NCBI GenBank assembly: GCA_946807835.1
Contig: OX327700.1
Span: 20,868,001 to 20,932,000, forward strand
DNA: 64,000 nucleotides
Reading direction: 5' to 3'
DNA from: Ailanthus altissimus
Lineage: Eukaryota; Streptophyta; Magnoliopsida; Sapindales; Simaroubaceae
The notes under the pieces are model-generated. The model saw only the letters and a program-made list of their open reading frames with translations, had not been told where the DNA came from and searched no databases. Positions 58,151 to 64,000 of this stretch are shown piece after piece. A program made the position numbers and the translations under genes. The number at the start of each line of letters is the position of its first letter. Positions within the stretch are counted from its first letter, which is position 1.

Positions 58151-58726
58151 CTACTTTATGAAGTACCTTTCTTTCTTACAGTAATAGCATTTCTTAGGAG
58201 TTCTAGACTTAAATCTTAAGCCATTTTTCCTTCCATCTCTATACGAAGACCTTCCTCTTACAGATAGACTTTTTGCATTGTCCTCGATATACTTCTCTAA
58301 CAACTTTGAGTTTAATAATGATTTCACATCGCTCATCGCTAAACTCTCTCTATCGTAAAGTAGTGTATCAACAAAGCTCTCACAACTCTTAGAGAGCGAA
58401 CTCAGCAGGATAATTATTTTATCTTTATCTTCAATCTTGATGTTGATAGACTCAAGATCAAGAATGATATTATTGAAGGCATCTATATGATCTTTCATCA
58501 GCGTCCCCTCTGACATGAATAGCTAATACAGCTTCTTCTTTATATGTAATCTGTTGGCCAACGAGTTTCGCATATAAAGGGATTCAAGCTTCTTCAAAAG
58601 ATCAATTGTCATTGTCTTACCTACTACTTCCCTCAGTACTTCATCGCTCAATGATAGAACGATTGTGTTGTGAGCTATTTCTTGAATGTTCCTCCTTTCT
58701 GCTTTAACTTTAGATGACTCTAGCAT
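58151..58726 (-). pseudogene. Copia gag relic
   Basis: Two frames: 58523-58726 (LSDEVLREVVGKTMTIDLLK and LHIKKKLY) and 58151-58516 (HIDAFNNIILDLESINIKIE, LLSSLSKSCESF). The zinc knuckle begins CYYCKKERYFIK, where the usual His is Tyr and a stop precedes the last Cys. Confidence 0.9.
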
Positions 58727-58907
58727 TTTTTCTTCTTCATTAGATGGAACTGCAGTCTCCTTTAATGCCGAGACTAACCGTTACCTCACCAATAACGCCT
58801 TTACCTTTATTTTACACTGATTGAAGTCATTCGCCCTGTTGAATTTCTCTACCTCATACTTAGGTATAGTCATGTCTACTCAAAACTAAGCTCAGATACC
58901 AGTTTTT

Positions 58908-59545
58908 TGAAGCAAAAGTACATAAATAAGCAATATAACCCAAGTAATATAATGCAAAACAAGTAATTAAGAAACTAAATAGAGAAAGGTAGAAGAAGAA
59001 CACATAGAGTTTACGTGGTTCGACAACTTGCCTACGTCCATGACGGATCAAGATTATACACTCATATTATTAAATCACAATGCATTCACAAAGTATGCCT
59101 TTTATAAGAAAGACTCAAAAAGTAATCACTCTCTCTTGCAACTAAGTGATTTTCTCTCACTAAAAATCACAAAAATTACCAAGATGTATTTAGAAGCCAA
59201 TAGAGAGCCTTTATATGGGCTTTAGGACAACCTAAGTTTACCATAAATGTGTAGGAGTTGTATTAGGGAATCCTGGGACAAGTAGGAGACGAAACAAGTT
59301 GTAACAAATCAAGAAACCGTTCCCTATGTTGGGCACCACGGTGCTAGGGCGCCTTGTCTGGGCCCCGTAGCGCTGGTCACCTGGTACCGTAGTGCTCAGG
59401 TTCTGATTTAAGCATTCGGTGCCCACACCTTGGCACTACGGTGCCTATACATGGCCACCGCCTCTTGTATCTTTCGCCTACTTTTGTGTCTATCTTCAAT
59501 CCTCGCATACCGAATGTACTCGGCTTTCTCTCCAAATCATATCCC
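58908..59545 (-). repeat. Right (5') LTR of the copia element
   Basis: 638 bp, starting TGAAGCAAAAG next to the primer site and ending 'catatccca'. The GC-rich block (59320-59460) has four variants of a 'gcaccacggtgc'-like palindrome. Confidence 0.85.
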
Positions 59546-60631
59546 ATTTGGCTATGTCGACCATGCAAAAATCTAAACAGATAATAGTGATGGACATGAA
59601 CTTTTCATGGAGCAAATAGAATATTCTGTGTCTACAATTAAAGCCAAGTCAACCAATTAACCATTCATATCCTTGAAAGTTTTTTACCGAAAAGCTTTAG
59701 ATAGAGTTCAAAAAAACTTGCAACGTTTTAATCTATTAAATGTTTCACTTGCATGTATGAATGTTTGTTGAAGGTTACAGAGTTAGTCGAATGTTCTAAT
59801 ACTTTTTTATTAACGGAGGCATATAATTACAAATAAATATAAGAGAAAGAATATAAAAACAAGATCAATCAAATATGCAACACAACCAATTTATATGGTT
59901 CGACATCCACGGTAGATCAAGGGATCTTAGCCTCTCTTATTAACTCTTTTAGAGAGTACAAAGAAAAAACAAAATAAAGAACTCTTAAATAAATCTATAT
60001 AGCGTACCTTTATTCATACAAGAATAATAAACGTCCACAATGATTTCACCATAATGCACACAAATATCCAGTGTCTACATAGTTCTTTAATCTTTCTTAG
60101 AATCTCTTATTTAATGCTTGATTTAATTCTAAAGGTTTATAAGGAATATATAGTGCTTATAAAGTCCTTAGAAACTCTAAACATAATTAAAATAAGAGTC
60201 ATGTGTGTAAGAACTCAATAATTCTTTGACACGTTAATTTAAGATATTATTTAAAAAATGTAATATTATTTGTATAATATATATGGTTAAAAAAATATTT
60301 AAGTGAGCTAGGAGATAAATTGTTTTTAAAAAAATAAAAATATCATTTTGGTCCCTGTTTTTATGAATATATATCAACTTACGTTTTCGTTTTTACAAGG
60401 ACTAACATGGTATATATTGAACAAATGGAGACTAAATTAATATATATTCATAAAATTAAAAATTAAAATGACATATTTCCTTTAAAAAGTATCAAAGTAG
60501 TTGGAAAGAGAGATACAAGATGAATAATAGAGGGAATAATATCTCCTATCAATAGATTAGGGATAGGCTATAAAAAAGTTTATGGAGACATTCTTAAAAT
60601 ATAAATATTTATTTATAAATTTATCTCCTAA
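59546..60631. other. Spacer with a possible degraded copia LTR
   Basis: Around 59770-60240 the sequence has LTR-like traits: a TGAAGGTTAC start, 'tttatatggttcgacatcca' (also near the ends of the flanking copia LTRs) and 'aagggatcttagcctctc'. No partner or target duplication was found. The remainder is AT-rich. Confidence 0.35.
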
Positions 60632-60649
60632 CACTACTAAAAAAAAGGG

Positions 60650-60895
60650 CCTTCACTGACGCTAATCTTAGCGTCAGTGAATGGTTTCATTGACACCATT
60701 TCATAGTGTCAGTGTTATTCAAATCAGAAATTTACTGATACTATATATGATGTCGGTAAATTACTGATACCGTGGTATCAGTGATTCTTTGATACTACGG
60801 TATCAGTGGATCTCTAATACCGTAGTATTAATAAATTATTGATACCATGATATTAATAAATCACTAACACCGTGGTATCAGTGATTGTTTATTAA
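60650..60895. repeat. CACTA subterminal palindromic repeats
   Basis: At least five palindromic copies based on ATACCGTGGTAT, in spacings of about 25-35 bp, with decayed versions such as 'ataccatgatatt'. An outer 'cactgacgc...gcgtcagtg' hairpin lies at 60653-60680. Confidence 0.85.
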
Positions 60896-60899
60896 ATTT

Positions 60900-63322
60900 A
60901 AAATATTTTTTTAATAATTTTGAATTTGAATTATTGGACTAGAATTTTGTATATATTTATAAACTATAATTCCATACATAAATACCACATCTAAGTAAAT
61001 ATAATTTTATTTTTTTATTTAAATAAATAAAAGTACAATTAGTAAAACATTCAAACTAAGTTTCACAAACAGTACAGAGCATCTCAATTTATATCTTAAA
61101 AAACTACAATAGTTCCATAAACACATTTAAATGTTATCAAAGTAAATTGTCAAAATTATCCTACTATGTAAAAATCTCTATGACTCTTCTTCTATCCATT
61201 ACTCTTCTTCTATGGCCTTGCTTAACAACCACGAGATCTACTGGACACCTAGGCACGCTTTCATGATGCCTCATGGTATGATTTATAAGAGGCTACAAGT
61301 GCAAATGCTCTTTCAAATATCTTCACCGATGTATTTTAGATGTTGCGAGTTCAAAAATATGTTAGATTATAACATTCTAGGAATTTACTAAAGTATAAAT
61401 GGGATAAACATAATATATTTTATAGCATCAATTTAGCTACTAAAAAAGCCTAACTATCATACTCAATCCATCAAAAAATGAGTAACATTTAGTATCTTTA
61501 AAACCAATAACAAAAACATATAAGCATCAACTTGAAAAAGATTGATTTTCAATACTAAAATTAAATTGCTAGCAAATAATTAAAATTCTTATCAAGTGTG
61601 TGCTATTGTGTTCACAATCAACAATTATACAGAAGCATTCATAAAGATAAAAAAAAAAGAGTAATTTTTTCTAGAACAATTAGAGGTATATGGCAGGTTA
61701 CAACATGTCCAATAAAAAAGAATGAATATCACTACAAGAAGAAGATGAAGATGATGAGGATGAGGAACAATCGAACAAGTCTATAAAAAATAAAGAGATT
61801 TCCAAAATAGACATTAATCTTGAAGTCGAAGTATGATAGCAAGAAAAGTGCAAAGCACGTAACTATTTTGCAAGTTAGACAAACAACACTCATCTAACAC
61901 ATAAAACAAGGATCTCACCTTGTGAATACAAAAACAATTAATATCGATTAACCTAAAATAAAAGGCCAAATTACCTATACCCTCATAAAACTAGAAAAGT
62001 TACAATTGGAGCAACCAAAAGCCATCAAACTAGAAATTTGTTAAAGCAATAAATAGCCTATATAAATAAACATGATAAGGAATATACAATGAGAAAACAT
62101 ACCTTAAGTAAAAAAATAAATGATGAATCATATTTGCTTAGATGCTCCTGTCAAGAATGTAGAAAATTAATGATATACATGTATTATCTTCCGACTTCTG
62201 ATTCATTTTTCATACTAAATACAATTATTGCATTCTTAAAATCAATAGTATGCATGTATTATCTTCTAACTTCTAATTCTCTATCGGGCTGTTACCAAAA
62301 CAGGACAGCATTTGCTCCGGGATCCAATTGCTTAAGGTTTTCTAAATGGCTTGTCCATATATACTACACTCTCATTAGCACTAAACTAGTTGCCATAAAC
62401 TTTATCTCTAAAACCTACATGTCAATGAGAGTAATTGAATATGTTACTGAGGTTAAAAATATAGATACATACAAAGAAAACTTAGCCCTTCACATTTAAG
62501 TCACAATTGCATCCCTAAATTTCAAACAAATCCACGTAATCAGCCCAACATATAAACATCACATAAATAATTCAAGCATTTCTACATAACAATTATAGCT
62601 ACAATCAAACTATTTATGAATCCAAGGCCTGACAGTTATTATATCACATTCATTAAAATAAAGTTTATATACTAGCAGTTGTAAAACAGAATCATCTTTA
62701 GTTAAGTAAATAATTAGAAATGCATTGCGTCTAATAAACTCCCCAGGGTATGTAAAGAAAAACTTGGATTTATAAACAAGATAGAAGCATAGCTTCCACA
62801 AAACAAAAAAAAAAAAAAAAAGGTAGTCATGATAGTAGATCCAATTTCACAACAATGAAGGTACATAAAGTTAAATCATTTTCAAAAGCCAAAGGTCAAC
62901 TGTTTTGTTTAACAGAAAGAGAACCAATGAGGAATAGTAAGTTATTATTAGGAAACAAAACACAGCTTGGTAACAGTTATGTTAACTTATCCACCAAATA
63001 AGCATAAATGATTTAGACAAAATACTAATGAATTTTTTCTCAAGAAGTCAAACAGGCTAGATCCTCTACTCAAGTGTATTTTATTTTGTTGCATTTGAAT
63101 CCTTACTTAATTATTCCTGTCCTTGTCTATTTTTTAACTTGTCTTGTGACATCATACCATATTTTATGACTAAGACTTCATTGTAGTTATTTATTTAAAA
63201 CTTAACTATGTTCTTTATGAGTATTCTAGTTATTTGAATGGGATTTGTATCAGCTACTACCACTTAAATGACAACTAAATAAGCAATAGAGAACACTTGG
63301 CAACTGTTATGATCAATCCAAC
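60900..63322. other. No recognisable gene
   Basis: AT-rich. Open frames at 61598-61786, 62089-62499 and 62610-62801 lack protein-like composition or known motifs. A short repeat ('catgtattatcttc.aacttct') occurs twice at about 62178 and 62252. A poly-A run is at 62803-62820. Confidence 0.45.
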
Positions 63323-63439
63323 ATTTCCATCAAAAGGCACAAACTCAATGAACTGAATATTAATCGATCTATCTCGTGTCAACTCAATGCAATCATATAT
63401 CTCATCATCATTAAACCCACGCAATACAACACAATTCAC
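63323..63439 (-). pseudogene. CNX2: CNX2 (MoaA, GTP 3',8-cyclase) exon fragment
   Basis: 39 open codons on the minus strand bounded by an intron-type acceptor ('attcttttag'). They read VNCVVLRGFNDDEI, then ELTRDRSINIQFIEFVPFDG, which match the conserved core of the radical-SAM enzyme MoaA/CNX2, the mitochondrial first step of molybdenum-cofactor synthesis. The donor side would be AAT/GTTGGA, which is weak. No neighbouring CNX2 exon is found in the 2.7 kb downstream or 560 bp upstream, and the C-terminal iron-sulfur cluster exon is absent. Most likely a captured fragment in the CACTA element; a remote exon of a real CNX2 gene broken by the transposon is possible. Confidence 0.8.
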
Positions 63440-63670
63440 CTAAAAGAATACCTCACGTCTAGAAAAAAGAATATCACTTCAATTAGTCCAACAAAAGCCT
63501 CAAACAAAAATCAAAAGTTAACTTCTTTTGATGCCGAAGCAGTTCATATTATCCAAAGAATGCAATGTTAATTAGCGGCATAATAACACATTAATTAACT
63601 TAATAACTATAAATAACATCAAATACAACAAAAGTAAAAGACAGTTGTTTAAGATTTACTTGATGAAACG

Positions 63671-63815
63671 TTAGCAAACATTAAGATTCATCATATCAAG
63701 TAGCAAGCACTTATCATTCGAATCTAGCTTCACACAATTAACATTGCCACCACTATCACATATAAATCCCCATGATGACTCACAATCATAGTAGGAGTCT
63801 AATATTTTGAAGAAA
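63671..63815 (-). pseudogene. Unidentified Cys-rich exon-like ORF
   Basis: About 48 open codons ending in TAA, with segments DSYYDCESSWGFICDSGG and VNCVKLDSNDKC. Six Cys in 48 residues and balanced composition suggest real coding origin. The C-x4-WGxxC pattern faintly recalls the N-terminal cap of plant leucine-rich-repeat proteins, but I cannot assign it. It lies upstream of the CNX2 fragment on the same strand. Confidence 0.35.
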
Positions 63816-64000
63816 GCTAATTACATTATCAAATTTAAGTTAATGAATTAATAGAAAATAAGCACAAGCCACAAAAATTTGTAACACAAGACAATTATGT
63901 GTAAAAGTTATCTTTGATCATTTATGAAATAATCTACACAAGTTAGAGCTATTAATTCAGGCCACACATGCAAGTGACACCCGAGCAACAATGCCAAAAC

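Larger units (their letters stand above)
54219..59545 (-). mobile_element. Copia element with two LTRs and long coding relics
   Basis: LTRs at 54219-54815 and 58908-59545. They read in reverse from TGGGATATGATTT to CTTCA. The primer binding site complement 'gctcagatacca' (58890-58901) sits beside the right LTR. The order right to left is gag, integrase, RT, RNase H. Each LTR has a GC-rich block and a TATA-like region ('gcctttatat' on the + strand). No convincing target duplication is seen. Same family as the solo LTR at 3654-4286. The two LTRs differ at many positions, so the insertion is old. Confidence 0.85.
60632..64000. mobile_element. CACTA (En/Spm-type) transposon, left end; right end outside window
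   Basis: Begins CACTACTAAAAAAAAGGGCC, the standard CACTA terminus. Directly inside is a subterminal block (60650-60895) of inverted words such as 'actgacgctaatcttagcgt' and GATACCGTGGTATC, the expected transposase-binding arrangement. No transposase coding is recognised from 60900 to the window end, so the extent to the right is assumed, not shown. The element may be nonautonomous. A CNX2 exon fragment lies about 2.7 kb inside. Confidence 0.6.

Noticed and set aside
54214..59550. Target-site duplication of the copia element at 54219-59545
   Set aside because: Left flank AACTT-like and right flank TTTGG do not match; no duplication is claimed.
61598..62801. CACTA transposase or other gene in the three open frames
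   Set aside because: None shows transposase motifs or protein-like composition; left as unassigned sequence.

Overview
The window looks like nuclear DNA from a flowering plant, probably a eudicot. It is strongly AT-rich, has one intron-rich protein gene with canonical GT-AG introns, and is otherwise filled with plant-type transposable elements: Ty1/copia and Ty3/gypsy LTR elements, a FAR1-type Mutator-like element and a CACTA element. I cannot name the species.

The only apparently intact gene is an alcohol-forming fatty acyl-CoA reductase (FAR; CER4/FAR3-like) on the + strand. It runs from 11059 to 21466 in ten exons that join without a frameshift into 495 codons. Its fifth intron is about 7.5 kb because a deleted copia element entered it, and that element's own LTR was later hit by a 1.05-kb solo LTR.

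Layout. 1-3653: AT-rich, little recognisable. 3654-4286: solo LTR. 5029-5217: unidentified exon-like fragment. 5396-8478: Mutator-like element with long inverted ends and a dead FAR1-type transposase. 8479-10905: nothing clear. 10906-21466: FAR promoter and gene. 21854-26205: truncated reverse-strand copia element of the same family as the intron element. 26457-27246: diverged copy of part of FAR intron 5. 27248 to about 45450: a very decayed Tat-type Ty3/gypsy element with a 5' LTR, gag-pol, a large 141-bp tandem repeat array and an antisense coiled-coil ORF remnant. It is broken by three solo LTRs, each with a perfect 5-bp target duplication (GCCCT, GTACC, TAGTC). 46257-47604: another solo LTR. 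48260-53214 and 54219-59545: two reverse-strand copia elements with both LTRs. Between them lie pieces of two host genes, the last exon of actin and an internal part of splicing factor SLU7. 60632 onward: the end of a CACTA element with palindromic subterminal repeats, followed by an exon fragment of the molybdenum-cofactor gene CNX2.

The genes do not form a pathway. FAR is a single metabolic gene (wax or suberin fatty alcohols). The rest records repeated transposition, nesting, LTR-LTR recombination, gene-fragment capture and decay. The most unusual points are the captured host-gene pieces (actin/SLU7 and CNX2), the array inside the gypsy 3' region, a GC-rich palindromic module shared by unrelated LTR families, and the duplicated FAR intron block.
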